NCBI GenBank assembly: GCA_016745215.1
Contig: CP050890.1
Coordinates: 4,836,001 to 4,900,000, forward strand
Length of the DNA stretch: 64,000 bases
From: Thiohalocapsa sp. PB-PSB1
Lineage (GTDB): Bacteria; Pseudomonadota; Gammaproteobacteria; Chromatiales; Chromatiaceae
Direction: 5' to 3'
How positions within the stretch are numbered: position 1 is the first letter of the stretch; every line of letters begins with the position of its first letter. Under the pieces are notes generated by a model. That model searched no databases. It was not told the DNA's origin and worked only from the letters and a program-made list of their open reading frames with translations. Made by a program: the position numbers and the translations under genes. This document shows positions 34,199 through 44,014 of the stretch, one piece after another.

Positions 34199-35880
34199 CG
34201 GCCTCCTCCTTTGCCCTGAATCAGAGCTTCCGGATGGCGTTCCAAATAGTCCGCCAGGGTGCGGATCGAGCGCGCTGCTGCGCTTATGGTTTGCATGGTA
34301 CGTTTGATCTCGATGTTGATGGGCGCATCGGGGGCAATCATTGCATTGGCGCTGCGCAACAGCGTTCGGCCATCGCGCAGGGCGGCGGTCAGTTCCGGCG
34401 CGGTTTCGCTGTCAAGCCGCGCGGTCAAGACGCGCAGATCGCGCAATGTCAACTCCAGTTCCGACAGTGAATTCTTCAACTCTTCGGCATCAAGCAAATC
34501 CCGCGCACCGGCCATGGTCGCGCTCAGATCCTCGCCGATCTTGTCCAGCGGAAAGTCCTCGACCTTGGCGAGAATCCGATTCAACCTGGTGGTCACCGCA
34601 TCCAATGGCGTCGGTAATGTGGGTATTACGCGATACTCGCCTTGTCGAGTCAGCCGTGCCGACGGCGCGTCTGAATGGAAATCGAACTCGATGTAGAGCT
34701 GTCCGGTCAGCAGGCTGCCGGTCTTCAGCTGTGCACGCAATCCGGACTGGACCAGTTTGTTCAGGATATCCGGATCCTCCGATAGGATACGCTCACGCCC
34801 GCCCTGTATCGGAAAGTGAATTCGCTCGAGTTCGATCTCGATCAATACCGGAATGACGAAGTCCAGCTTTTCCGGATCGAACTCGAGCTGGATGTCCAGG
34901 ACTTTGCCGATCTGAATGCCGCGCAAGGAGACCGGAGCACCAATGTTCAGGCCGCGCATGGATCCAGTGAAAATCAGCAAATAGGGTTCTTTTGTCAAAT
35001 AAATCCGTTCATGTGCATCGGCACGGCTGGCATACAGCGGAAAGAACTGGCCAGGCTCGACGGCTGTGCTGGTGGATTCCAGCGTATCCGGATTATCGAA
35101 GGCGATGCCGCCGATCAGCACCGACAGCAGAGAATCGGTATCGATGCTGACGCCGTCGGCACCCAATCGAACATCAATGCCGCTGGCATTCCAAAAACGC
35201 GTGCTCGCCACCACCAGCCTGTCATGCGGCTGGGCAACGAAGACATCGATGGTAACCGCACGGCTGTCCTCATCGAGCGAATAGCCGACAACTTGACCAA
35301 CCTGAATTTGCCGATAGTAGACCGGGGAGCCGAGGTTCAGCGAGCCAAGCTCCTGGGAGCGAAGCTGTAACTGACTGCCGGGCTCGTTGATGCTGATCAC
35401 CGGCGGAGTCGGCAGACCGACGAAACGATCCTGCCTTTTTCCACCCCTACCCGGGTCGATCGCAACATAGGCGCCAGACAACAGGGTCTCGAGCCCTGAA
35501 ATCTGGCTGGCCGTGATGCGGGGGCGTGCAACCCAAAAGCGCGTCTTGTCCGTCAGGAATTTCTCCGAGCCTTGTTTCAACTCGGCGCTTACGATCACCT
35601 TGGACAAATCCTCGCTGACATCGATGGCGGTGACCTGACCGATGCTCACATCCTTGAACTTGACCTTGGTCTTGCCCGCTTCCAACCCGGCCGCGGTGCG
35701 AAATTCAATGCGTATGGTCGGCCCGCGCTCGGATAGCGTCTTGTACGCCAGCCAACCGCCGACCAACAGGGCCAGCACCGGCAGCAGCCAGACCAGGGAC
35801 AGACGATCGCGCGTTACGACGCGCGCCTGCGGAAGCCCCTGGGCGCTCTCTTGGCTGGCGTCAGTTGGCACCGGATTCAC
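34195..35880 (-). CDS. pqiB: MCE-domain intermembrane transport protein PqiB
   Basis: 561 residues: one N-terminal transmembrane helix (LVWLLPVLALLVGGWLAY) and a chain of three MlaD/MCE domains starting near residues 50 (TIRIEFRTAAGLEAGKTKV), 170 and 300 (GLNIGAPVSLRGIQIGKV). A helical C-terminus follows. Such proteins build a hexameric periplasmic tunnel for lipids between the membranes. The start is GTG 35880, 20 bp inside pqiA, and the stop overlaps pqiC, so the three are translated from one operon. Confidence 0.95.
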   Translation of the reverse strand: MNPVPTDASQESAQGLPQARVVTRDRLSLVWLLPVLALLVGGWLAYKTLSERGPTIRIEFRTAAGLEAGKTKVKFKDVSIGQVTAIDVSEDLSKVIVSAELKQGSEKFLTDKTRFWVARPRITASQISGLETLLSGAYVAIDPGRGGKRQDRFVGLPTPPVISINEPGSQLQLRSQELGSLNLGSPVYYRQIQVGQVVGYSLDEDSRAVTIDVFVAQPHDRLVVASTRFWNASGIDVRLGADGVSIDTDSLLSVLIGGIAFDNPDTLESTSTAVEPGQFFPLYASRADAHERIYLTKEPYLLIFTGSMRGLNIGAPVSLRGIQIGKVLDIQLEFDPEKLDFVIPVLIEIELERIHFPIQGGRERILSEDPDILNKLVQSGLRAQLKTGSLLTGQLYIEFDFHSDAPSARLTRQGEYRVIPTLPTPLDAVTTRLNRILAKVEDFPLDKIGEDLSATMAGARDLLDAEELKNSLSELELTLRDLRVLTARLDSETAPELTAALRDGRTLLRSANAMIAPDAPINIEIKRTMQTISAAARSIRTLADYLERHPEALIQGKGGGR

Positions 35881-37159
35881 ACCAATCCGAGGAAGCAGGA
35901 TTGCGGCTGGGCTTGGAGTCCGACTGCATGCCGTCCCAAATCAGCCTGGGATCGAATGACATGGCGGCGAACATGGTAATGATGACGACCGCGCAAAAGA
36001 ACACCGCCCCGGCCTGCGCCTCGATACTGGCCAAGTTGCCGAGCCGCACCAGGGCTACCAGGATCGTGATGACATAGACATCCACCATGGACCAGCGTCC
36101 TATCGCCTCGGTAATCCGGTACAGTCGGGTGCGATCGCGGGGGCGCCAGTGCGATCGGGACTGCACGGAGATCAGTAAAAAGATCAGAATCAATAATTTC
36201 AGCAAGGGCACGAAAATGCTGGCAATAAAGATGATCGCCGCCAATGGCCACATGCCGTGTGTGATCAGGAATACAACACCGCTGAAGATGGTATCCGCCT
36301 GGGTCTGGCCAAGGGATGTGACCGACATGATTGGATAAAGATTGGCCGGCAGGTAGAACAAGCTGGCGGCGATGACCAATGCCCAGGTTCGCTGCAAGCT
36401 GTGCGGCTTACGCCGATGGATAACAGCAGTGCAGCGTGGACAACGCGAGCGGCCATTGACATCCTGCTGCAGGGCGCCTGCGGGCACCACCAGTTCACAA
36501 ACGCTGCAGCCAAGTACCGGTTCTCCCGGGTGCGGAGTCCGGCGCAGGCCTGAGGGCAACGGCACTCGATTCCAGACCAAATCCGGGTCCAGCGCCGCCT
36601 GAGCCGCTGCCAATACGAAGATCAGAACCACAAAGGCGAACAGCGAGGTACCGGGGATGATGGTGGCCATATCCATCAATTTCACGACCGACACCAGGAT
36701 ACCGATCATAAAAACATCCATCATGCCCCAGGGGCTGACGCTGTTGCACCAGCGAAACAGCGTCGCGAATCCCGGCGGCAACCGCTTGGCGAGCTTCAGC
36801 GGCAATAGGACGATCAACAATAATAGCAGTTGCAATCCCGGCGCCAGGATGCTGGTGAAGAAGACCACCGCAGCGACCTCGCCTTTGCCCTGCTCGACAA
36901 GATCCTTGACGCCGGTGAATAGCGTTGTCGTCGTGGCCTGTCCCTGCATCTCGAAGGACAGGAACGGAAAGCTGTTGGCGACCACAAATAAGACCAAGCC
37001 GGTCAGTGTCAGTGCCAGCGTACGATTGAGGCTGTCCGGGCGGTGCTTGTGCAACAAGTGGCCACAGCGCACACAATGAGCCGATCCTGCCGGCGGCAAC
37101 GGCGGGCTGCGCTGCAACAGATCGCATTCATGACAGAGTGTGAGCGTATCCTGGGACAT
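35861..37159 (-). CDS. pqiA: Inner-membrane protein PqiA
   Basis: 432 residues with two repeated PqiA modules. Each begins with a zinc-ribbon-like cysteine set (CHECDLL...CVRCGHLL and CSVCELV...CPRC) and continues with four or so transmembrane helices (LTGLVLFVVANSFPFLSFEMQG; PANLYPIMSVTSLG). It partners PqiB/PqiC in envelope lipid trafficking and is inducible by paraquat in E. coli. It is first in the operon, with ATG 37159. Confidence 0.95.
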   Translation of the reverse strand: MSQDTLTLCHECDLLQRSPPLPPAGSAHCVRCGHLLHKHRPDSLNRTLALTLTGLVLFVVANSFPFLSFEMQGQATTTTLFTGVKDLVEQGKGEVAAVVFFTSILAPGLQLLLLLIVLLPLKLAKRLPPGFATLFRWCNSVSPWGMMDVFMIGILVSVVKLMDMATIIPGTSLFAFVVLIFVLAAAQAALDPDLVWNRVPLPSGLRRTPHPGEPVLGCSVCELVVPAGALQQDVNGRSRCPRCTAVIHRRKPHSLQRTWALVIAASLFYLPANLYPIMSVTSLGQTQADTIFSGVVFLITHGMWPLAAIIFIASIFVPLLKLLILIFLLISVQSRSHWRPRDRTRLYRITEAIGRWSMVDVYVITILVALVRLGNLASIEAQAGAVFFCAVVIITMFAAMSFDPRLIWDGMQSDSKPSRNPASSDWCESGAN

Positions 37160-37338
37160 TGGCGGAGTATACCGGCATCTGGCGCCCGATGTGTCCTAAT
37201 GAGCGAGACTGTGCGGGTAATCAAGCCTCGTGCCCAGGATAGCGCGCCCTGGTCCTGCGTTTGTGGCTCTGCGTTTGGTCCAGGACTATGCTGGCCGCGA
37301 CAGGATGATGCCGGCCACGAAAAGTTGTCGATTTTGAA

Positions 37339-38361
<1,023 letters not shown>

Positions 38362-38591
38362 GACGGGTTCTCACTCGTGTGGTGCAGTTCGATACGTTGT
38401 TGGTTGAAAGGCTCAGCAACATGCCCGCTGACGCGAGATTCCGACTGCCCATTTGGAATCCGACGATGGAATCCGGGCGTCGAATCGATGTGCCGAGGCG
38501 GAGGCCGAGTCCGGGCACTTGCTTTACACGCCGGGGGTGGGCGCTGAATCAGGCGGCCGGAATCAGATGGTTCGGAATCAGACGGCCGGAA

Positions 38592-39083
38592 TCAGATGGT
38601 CAGTCCCTTTTCACCGCGGGCGATACCAGTGAGTCCGGAACGCACCACCTCGGTGATCAGCCCCTCTGGAACGGCTTGGATGAAGGCATCGAGCTTTTTC
38701 GCGGCACCGGTCAGTTCGACCACATAACTGACATCGGTCACGTCGATCACCTTGGCGCGGAAGATGTCTGCCAGACGCTTGAGTTCCTGGCGGTCAACGC
38801 CGGCCGCCTGCAGTTTGATCAGCATCATCTCGCGCTCGATGTGCTCGCCCTCGGCCAAATCCTGAAGCTTGACCACGTCAATGAGCTTGTTGAGCTGCTT
38901 TTTGATCTGCTCGACAATATCGTCGTTGCCGCTGGTCACCAGCGTCATACGCGACAATGTTGGTTCGTCGGTGGGCGCAACGGTCAGTGATTCGATGTTG
39001 TAGCCGCGTGCCGAGAATAGCCCGGCGATACGCGACAGTGCACCGGACTCGTTCTCGACCAGCATGGAGATAATATGGCGCAT
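38592..39083 (-). CDS. ilvH: Acetolactate synthase small regulatory subunit IlvH
   Basis: 163 residues. The N-terminal ACT domain (RHIISMLVENESGALSRIAGLFSARGYNIESLTV) binds valine for feedback inhibition, and the C-terminal domain activates the large subunit. Full family length. It starts 17 bp after the large-subunit stop. Confidence 0.97.
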   Translation of the reverse strand: MRHIISMLVENESGALSRIAGLFSARGYNIESLTVAPTDEPTLSRMTLVTSGNDDIVEQIKKQLNKLIDVVKLQDLAEGEHIEREMMLIKLQAAGVDRQELKRLADIFRAKVIDVTDVSYVVELTGAAKKLDAFIQAVPEGLITEVVRSGLTGIARGEKGLTI

Positions 39084-39099
39084 GGGTCTTGGTTCGGCC

Positions 39100-40830
39100 T
39101 TAGGCCAGCTCCCTTTCAGACATGGTTGGCGGCAGGTGCATCTCGTGCTGGCCTTTGCCAGCCGCGATCATTGGATAGACATTCTCGGTGGGATCGACGA
39201 TCACATCAAGGAATACAAAGCGGTCAGTCATCGCAAACGCCTCGCGCATGGCTGCTTCCAATTCCTGCGGTTTTTCCACGCGCATGCCAACATGGCCGAA
39301 GCTCTCGGCCAGGGCGACGAAGTCCGGCAATGCGTCCACATAGGAATGTGCATAGCGGCTCTCGTAAAAAAACTCCTGCCACTGCCGCACCATGCCCATG
39401 TAACCGTTGTTCAGCAGGATCACCTTGACCGGTAAATCGTACTGCTTGCAAGTAGCCATTTCCTGGATACACATCAGGATGCTGGCCTCACCGGAAATAC
39501 AGGCCACCTGGGCATCCGGGAATGCGAGCTGCACGCCCATGGCGGCCGGCAAGCCGAATCCCATGGTGCCAAGACCGCCGGAATTGATCCAACGGCGCGG
39601 TTTGTCGAATGGATAGAACTGCGCCGCGAACATCTGATGCTGACCGACATCGGAGGTCAAATACAGGTCGCCGTCGGTGGCCTTGTAGAGAGTTTCCACG
39701 GCAAATTGCGGTTTGATCAGATCACTGCCGCGGTCATAGCGCATGCAGTCGATACCGCGCCAGTCCTTGATCTGCTGCCACCAGGCGGCAAGCGCATCGG
39801 CATTTGGCTTGAAATTGCTTTCGCGCAGACAGGCCAGCATATCCGTCAACACGCTGCCGACTGGCCCGACGATCGGCACCTGAACCTTGACGTTTTTGGA
39901 GATCGAGGCCGGGTCGACATCCACATGAATGATCTCCGCGTGGGGGCAGAAGTGCTCGATCTTACCGGTGACGCGGTCATCGAAACGGGCTCCGATGGCG
40001 ATCAGGCAATCCGTCTCGTGCATGGCCATATTCGCCTCGTAGGTGCCATGCATCCCGAGCATGCCGAGAAATTGCCCGTCGGTCATCGGATAGGCGCCAA
40101 GCCCCATCAGGGTGCTGGTGATCGGGAAGCCGAGGGCGCGCACCAGTTCGGTCAACGCCGCGGATGCCTCGCCAAGCACCACCCCACCGCCGGTATAGAT
40201 CACCGGCCGCTTTGCGTTGGACATGACCTCAATGGCTTTGCGAATTTGGCCCGGATGCCCACGCTGTGCCGGATTGTAGGAGCGAATATCCACCGGAAAC
40301 GAGTAATCGTAAGGAATCCTGATGCTCGGATCGGTCACATCCTTGGGGATATCGATCACCACCGGACCGGGTCGGCCGGAGCTGGCGATATAAAATGCCT
40401 TCTTGATGGTGCTGGCCAGATCCTGCACATCCTTGACTAGGAAGTTATGCTTCACGCACGGGCGCGTGATGCCGACCGTGTCGACCTCCTGGAAAGCATC
40501 GCTGCCGATCACCGGTGTCGGCACTTGGCCGGTGATCACAACCATCGGAATCGAATCCAGGTGCGCGGTGGCAATGCCGGTGACGGCATTGGTGGCACCC
40601 GGGCCGGAGGTAACCAAACAAACACCCACCTTACCCGTGGCCCGGGCATAGCCATCGGCAGCATGGGTGGCACCCTGCTCGTGGCGCACCAGGATGTGCT
40701 TGATTTGATCTTCGCGTTTGAACAGGGCGTCGTAGATGTGGAGTACCGCGCCGCCGGGATACCCGAACACGTACTCAACGCCCTCGTCGATCAACGCCTG
40801 AATGGTGATTTCGGCACCGCTGAGCTCCAA
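39100..40830 (-). CDS. ilvI: Acetolactate synthase large subunit (IlvI/IlvB type)
   Basis: 576-residue ThDP-, FAD- and Mg2+-dependent synthase for the first common step of branched-chain amino-acid synthesis. Visible: the catalytic Glu region VEYVFGYPGGAVLHIYDAL...HEQGATHAADGYAR; the ThDP pyrophosphate region beginning GEASILMCIQEM and running to NNGYMGMVRQWQ. The sequence reads GEASIL where most relatives have GD-S, so the first acidic ligand of the GDGS...NN motif may be Glu here. The start is TTG 40830 with a strong GGAGG nine bases upstream. Confidence 0.96.
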   Translation of the reverse strand: MELSGAEITIQALIDEGVEYVFGYPGGAVLHIYDALFKREDQIKHILVRHEQGATHAADGYARATGKVGVCLVTSGPGATNAVTGIATAHLDSIPMVVITGQVPTPVIGSDAFQEVDTVGITRPCVKHNFLVKDVQDLASTIKKAFYIASSGRPGPVVIDIPKDVTDPSIRIPYDYSFPVDIRSYNPAQRGHPGQIRKAIEVMSNAKRPVIYTGGGVVLGEASAALTELVRALGFPITSTLMGLGAYPMTDGQFLGMLGMHGTYEANMAMHETDCLIAIGARFDDRVTGKIEHFCPHAEIIHVDVDPASISKNVKVQVPIVGPVGSVLTDMLACLRESNFKPNADALAAWWQQIKDWRGIDCMRYDRGSDLIKPQFAVETLYKATDGDLYLTSDVGQHQMFAAQFYPFDKPRRWINSGGLGTMGFGLPAAMGVQLAFPDAQVACISGEASILMCIQEMATCKQYDLPVKVILLNNGYMGMVRQWQEFFYESRYAHSYVDALPDFVALAESFGHVGMRVEKPQELEAAMREAFAMTDRFVFLDVIVDPTENVYPMIAAGKGQHEMHLPPTMSERELA

Positions 40831-40855
40831 GGTCGGAATCCTCCGTTAGTAGCGG

Positions 40856-41113
40856 CTACGCGGATAGGTCAGGTGCGGCATTACCTGGCGTGTCGTTGCG
40901 ATACGATCGACGGCGATCGCGGACCGGGTTTGATAACCGACCCGCGACCACCCGGACAACGCCTGCCTTGCTGTTCGAAGCACGCCAGAGGGCGTGTATG
41001 GAACCTGCAAGAGACCAAGCAGCGTAGAAGAAAATAAAGCCGCGCTGGAAAACGCGTAAGACTAATCCAAGCCAGCGGTCGAGGTCAAGGACATGTTTCG
41101 GCTTTACCATGCG
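40856..41113 (-). other. Possible short leader ORF upstream of ilvI
   Basis: An ATG at 41113 opens an 85-codon frame ending 25 bp before the ilvI start. Its first third is rich in Leu, Val, Ile, Phe and Trp (HVLDLDRWLGLVLRVF, GFIFFYAAWSL). Inverted repeats (CGATCGCCGTCGATCG; CGCGGGTCGG...CCGGTCCGCG) follow within it. This could be an attenuator leader, but it lacks the dense Ile/Val/Leu run and the T-run of classical ones. Confidence 0.2.
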
Positions 41114-41244
41114 GCCTTGCTTGATCGATGTGCTGGTTGATGTAACGATCGATGTACCGGTCGATGTATCGAACACGAATGCGGTTCAAGGCCATTTTTC
41201 GCGCATCCAGCGCGGTACGATTTCGGTCGCGGCAGGCATTGGCT

Positions 41245-41483
41245 AGGCTGTCGAAATGTCCTGAGTTTTGATGCCAAACCGATTCCGGGTCTTGGATTGC
41301 ATCATCGAACGCACTAGGGAAGCCTGATCGGTGTCGGGGTCGCTATCGGAATCGAATCCGCTCATCGATCAAAACAGCCAGCTCGATACCAAATCCCTCA
41401 TTCCGACCTCGACACCGACACCGACCAAGCATCCATAAACCGGGAAGCGCTTGTTTTAGTGAGACTGCAGATTTCGACAGCCT
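41245..41483 (-). mobile_element. MITE copy 2, 239 bp
   Basis: Same 13-bp terminal inverted repeats as copy 1 and a different perfect 11-bp target duplication, AGGCATTGGCT (41234-41244 and 41484-41494). The internal sequence is about 95% like copy 1 in reverse orientation, differing by a few substitutions and ~10 bp of small gaps in the GATTCCGATTCCGATA and GTCGGTGTCGG runs. It lies upstream of ilvI in a non-coding region. Confidence 0.95.
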
Positions 41484-41579
41484 AGGCATTGGCTCCATTT
41501 ACGTCGCTGTCGAACCTTGAATAAGTGTATCGAATCCGTTCGGTCTTCTGGATCGAAACTACTTGCATGGCTGATCTGG

Positions 41580-41720
41580 AGGTCTTCACCGCAGAGACGC
41601 AGAGTGCGCAGAGGGACCAAGACGCATATGCCCACTTTTCTTAACTGCTTCGCGTCTCCGCCGGGAATCGAACTGCATCCTGGGTGATTGGATCAGCAGT
41701 TTACGCAGGCAGCACCCGTT
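41580..41720. repeat. CGCAGAGACGCAGAG dispersed repeat
   Basis: TTCACCGCAGAGACGCAGAG, then TGCGCAGAGGGACCAAG, and further on CTTCGCGTCTCCGCCGGGAATC, CATCCTGGGTGATTGGATCAG and GCAGGCAGCACC. The same order of blocks is present in the insert at 26421-26739. The remainder of 41495-42013 has only this and palindromic copy F. Confidence 0.6.
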
Positions 41721-41830
41721 TCGACTTTCCCGACGTCGGGCTGGTCTGCACCAGCAGGCAGTAGAGCATCGATCAAAAAGAGTTGCCATGCTACTTCTGC
41801 CATGGCGACGAGTGGTGCGGTCGTCGGCGT

Positions 41831-41948
41831 AAGGCGATTTCTGTGGAGAAACCTACCATCTGGCTTGTCTTCTCGTCCGCCTTCATTGTCGCGAAGGCGA
41901 ACGAGAATCCGGCGCCAGTTGGTAGGCTTCTCTCCGGCAATCGCCTAA
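41831..41948 (+). repeat. Palindromic dispersed element, copy F (inner stem deleted)
   Basis: AAGGCGATTTCTGTGGAGAA ... TCTCTCCGGCAATCGCCT, outer arms only, joined through CCGCCTTCATTGTCGCGAAGGCG. The arms differ compensatorily from other copies: ACCTACCATCTGG on the left and CCAGTTGGTAGG on the right keep the pairing, which argues for selection or gene conversion of the hairpin. Confidence 0.8.
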
Positions 41949-42013
41949 ACTGTTGTTTCTCGCTGATTGCCAAGACATCCGGCACCACCGGATAGGGAGC
42001 CTGAAACCAAGCC

Positions 42014-42478
42014 ATGCTGTACGACCCGAGCCACTACGACGAGCATCTGAATCTCAAGGTTCCCTTCGCCCTCTGGCTGGTACTCGCCTTTTTGCTTCGA
42101 CACCTGCTCCTGCTCGGCATCACCTTTCTTCCCACCACTGGCGAGGAAATCAACTTCTTGCGGGATCTGATCCACCCTGTTTATCTTGCCTGCGACCTGA
42201 TTGCGCTGCCGGTGGCCATCGTCGCGATCCGCCGCCGTCCAGGGGCCTCTCCCTGGATGCGCCGGCTCTGGTCCATCGGTCGGACCTTGCTCAGCATCTC
42301 CGCCTTGCTCTATCTGGTTCTGCTGGCCGGCCGTATCGGGCTTTCCGGCGAGCCGCTGACCACCGCCATCGATGAGCTGACGCTGATCTCTGCGTTGCTT
42401 CATCTCGCGATCATTGTCTATCTGTGGCGCTCGCCGCTGGTGCGGGATCTGTTTCGGGAGTTTCCGGCGCGGGATTAG
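42014..42478 (+). CDS. DUF2919 inner-membrane protein
   Basis: 154 residues with about four transmembrane helices. It starts YDPSHYDEHLNLKVPFALWLVLAFLLRHLLLLGITFLPTTG, the typical DUF2919 (YfeZ-type) opening, followed by a second helix near HPVYLACDLIALPVAIVAI and a long hydrophobic C-terminal half. The function of the family is unknown. ATG 42014 follows GGGAG by about 16 bp. The next gene on the same strand, also a membrane protein, starts 176 bp later. Confidence 0.8.
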   Translation: MLYDPSHYDEHLNLKVPFALWLVLAFLLRHLLLLGITFLPTTGEEINFLRDLIHPVYLACDLIALPVAIVAIRRRPGASPWMRRLWSIGRTLLSISALLYLVLLAGRIGLSGEPLTTAIDELTLISALLHLAIIVYLWRSPLVRDLFREFPARD

Positions 42479-42653
42479 TCTGTTTTGGTGTGTGCAAGTA
42501 CCGGCGCCCGCGGCACGCACTCCGATTGCACGGGCTTGACCCGCACCCGAGCCCCGACTACTCTTCGAATTCAACTTTATTTTGGCTACTGGATTTTCTT
42601 GTTCCAGACCATCGGATTACCTATGGCTCGCCGCTATTCGAGAACAACAGACC

Positions 42654-43898
42654 ATGCCACGGATTACCCCGTTTTGGAATCGCATTCCATCGATCTTCGC
42701 GTATGGCCTGCGCCTGGCTCCCCTTGGGGTTGCCGTGCTGGCCGCCACGATCATGCTGGTCGGCGCCATGCTGGGACTGATGCCGTGGCTGTTATTGATC
42801 GTCTTTGTGCTGATCTTTGCCTATTGCTTCGATGTGCTGGAATCCAGCAGCCAGGGTGATCCGAAACCACCTCGCTTGAGCCTGGCGGTCTTGTCGCAAG
42901 ATGTAGCAAGGCCTCTGAAGTTTATTGGTCTCTTTATCTTTTTCGGCTTCATGCTGGGAATAACGGCCAATTTTGGACTCATCCCTCTGATCATCGGCCT
43001 GATCCTCGGGGCAGCACTGGCGCCCGCATCGGTGATCGTCCTCGGCGTGACCGACAGTTTTTTTGCGGCGCTGAATCCGGTGATGCTGGTGCGTTTTGTC
43101 GTGCGCATCGGCTGGTCTTACCTGGTTCTCTATGTGTTTGTGCTGCTCCTGATCAGCAGTCGCAACACTGTCCAGGAATTGATCTGGAGTGTACTGGATC
43201 CCCAATTCGCGTTACCGGTAGCGACGGTCATCTGGATCTATTTCCTAATCATCACCTTTCATCTGCTGGGATACCTGGTCTTTCAATTTCACGAGGTGCT
43301 GGGAGGCAGTAAGCCGGCGGCATTGGCAAACTCCAAAGATGCGGCGGAAGACTTGCGGTTCGCGGATTTCGAACGCTTTCTGGACGCGGGCAACCTGGAT
43401 GCCGCCATTGCCGAAATCGAGGGCATGATCGGCAATGCACCACAGGATCTGGATCTCCACCAAAAACTGCATACATTGCTGGCCACAGAGCAGCGAGGCC
43501 AGCAGATGATCAAGCATAACCGGTCTTATCTGCCGCTGTTGCTGGAGTCCGGTCGGCGCCGCCAGGCGGTCCAGGTTGTCGAGACAACGCTGCTGTTGGA
43601 GCCCGATTATCAGCCGCGGCCGGCGGAGTGCTGCGAGCCCCTGATCGGCGCCCTGCGCGATGCCAAAAAACCACGCTTGGCGGTGAAGATGGGCGATCGC
43701 TTTCATCAGCGCTTTCCGAATCATACGGCGATTCCAGGGGTGTATCTGTCGATGGCGCGCATCCTGTGCGAGGATCTACAGCGGGACGATCTTGCCAGCC
43801 GGTTGCTCAACTTTACGGCAAAGCAATTTCCGGATCACCCTCTGGCACCCGAGATCAAGCAATATCAGGATTTTGTGAGCCGACTCAATTCGACCTGA
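42654..43898 (+). CDS. Membrane protein with C-terminal helical-repeat domain
   Basis: 414 residues. Residues ~15-225 carry six or so transmembrane helices (LAPLGVAVLAATIMLVG, LLLIVFVLIFAYCFDVL, LIPLIIGLILGAALA, YLVLYVFVLLLIS, ATVIWIYFLIITFHLLGYLVF). The C-terminal ~170 residues are soluble and TPR-like (FERFLDAGNLDAAIAEIEGMI; GRRRQAVQVVETTLLLEPDYQP). ATG 42654 is chosen, since the frame upstream reads non-membrane residues. I do not recognise a named family. The rhomboid protease gene converging from the right also ends in helical repeats, so the two might share partners. Confidence 0.75.
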   Translation: MPRITPFWNRIPSIFAYGLRLAPLGVAVLAATIMLVGAMLGLMPWLLLIVFVLIFAYCFDVLESSSQGDPKPPRLSLAVLSQDVARPLKFIGLFIFFGFMLGITANFGLIPLIIGLILGAALAPASVIVLGVTDSFFAALNPVMLVRFVVRIGWSYLVLYVFVLLLISSRNTVQELIWSVLDPQFALPVATVIWIYFLIITFHLLGYLVFQFHEVLGGSKPAALANSKDAAEDLRFADFERFLDAGNLDAAIAEIEGMIGNAPQDLDLHQKLHTLLATEQRGQQMIKHNRSYLPLLLESGRRRQAVQVVETTLLLEPDYQPRPAECCEPLIGALRDAKKPRLAVKMGDRFHQRFPNHTAIPGVYLSMARILCEDLQRDDLASRLLNFTAKQFPDHPLAPEIKQYQDFVSRLNST

Positions 43899-44014
43899 CC
43901 CGTCGCCGGTTGCAAGCCGCCCAGCGCGACCTGATCCTGATCGCAATACGCATCACGCGAATTTCCGATTCCGATTACGACAACGATCGCAACCGGTCTC
44001 GATACGTTTTCCGT

